DNA from: JBJHBY01 sp050485745
GTDB lineage: Bacteria > Pseudomonadota > Gammaproteobacteria > Pseudomonadales > CAMLJR01
Length of the DNA stretch: 8,087 nt
Direction: 5' to 3'
NCBI GenBank assembly: GCA_050485745.1
Contig: JBJHBY010000163.1
Coordinates: 1-8,087, forward strand
The stretch's first letter is position 1, and each line of letters opens with the position of its first letter. Of this stretch, positions 4,597 to 8,087 are shown piece after piece. A program made the translations under genes and the position numbers. A model generated the notes under the pieces. The model was not told the DNA's origin, ran no database searches, and saw only the letters and a program-made list of their open reading frames with translations.

Positions 4597-8087
<3,491 letters not shown>

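Overview
The window looks like chromosomal DNA of a GC-rich gammaproteobacterium. The proteins read like E. coli RlmD, AroF, NfuA and MetH at the motif level, with nearly the same residue numbering. A Chromatiales/Ectothiorhodospiraceae-like lineage is a guess that I cannot test here. All five protein-coding genes are housekeeping genes. No transposase, tRNA, rRNA, CRISPR array, phage gene or defence gene was seen.

Layout: (1) 1-348 is non-coding and filled by a composite repeat: an inverted palindromic core, a purine-rich array with a 7-bp period, a direct core, then a pyrimidine-rich array with a 7-bp period. It ends beside a TATACT promoter. (2) 349-828 (+) is a low-molecular-weight protein-tyrosine-phosphatase. 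(3) 835-2202 (-) is rlmD (23S rRNA m5U1939 methyltransferase), convergent with the phosphatase and 6 bp from it. (4) 2203-2472 is a divergent promoter region with a clear TATAAT box for the next gene. (5) 2473-3546 (+) is an AroF-like class I DAHP synthase, the entry step of aromatic amino acid synthesis. (6) 3547-3804 holds a second copy of the composite repeat, between convergent genes. (7) 3805-4410 (-) is nfuA, an Fe-S carrier. (8) 4411-4596 is a divergent control region with a near-consensus type 1 IscR operator. (9) 4597 to the window end (+) is metH, cobalamin-dependent methionine synthase, cut by the window edge after about 1163 codons.

The genes do not form one operon; every adjacent pair is convergent or divergent. 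Two things deserve attention. First, the IscR-type operator between nfuA and metH would tie nfuA, and possibly metH, to cellular Fe-S status. Second, an interspersed element occurs twice: a 40-bp palindromic core, 39/40 identical between the two direct copies, flanked by oppositely oriented degenerate GCGTCTY heptad arrays that could form a very long hairpin. I see no protein-coding novel system; the repeat element is the least explained part of the window.
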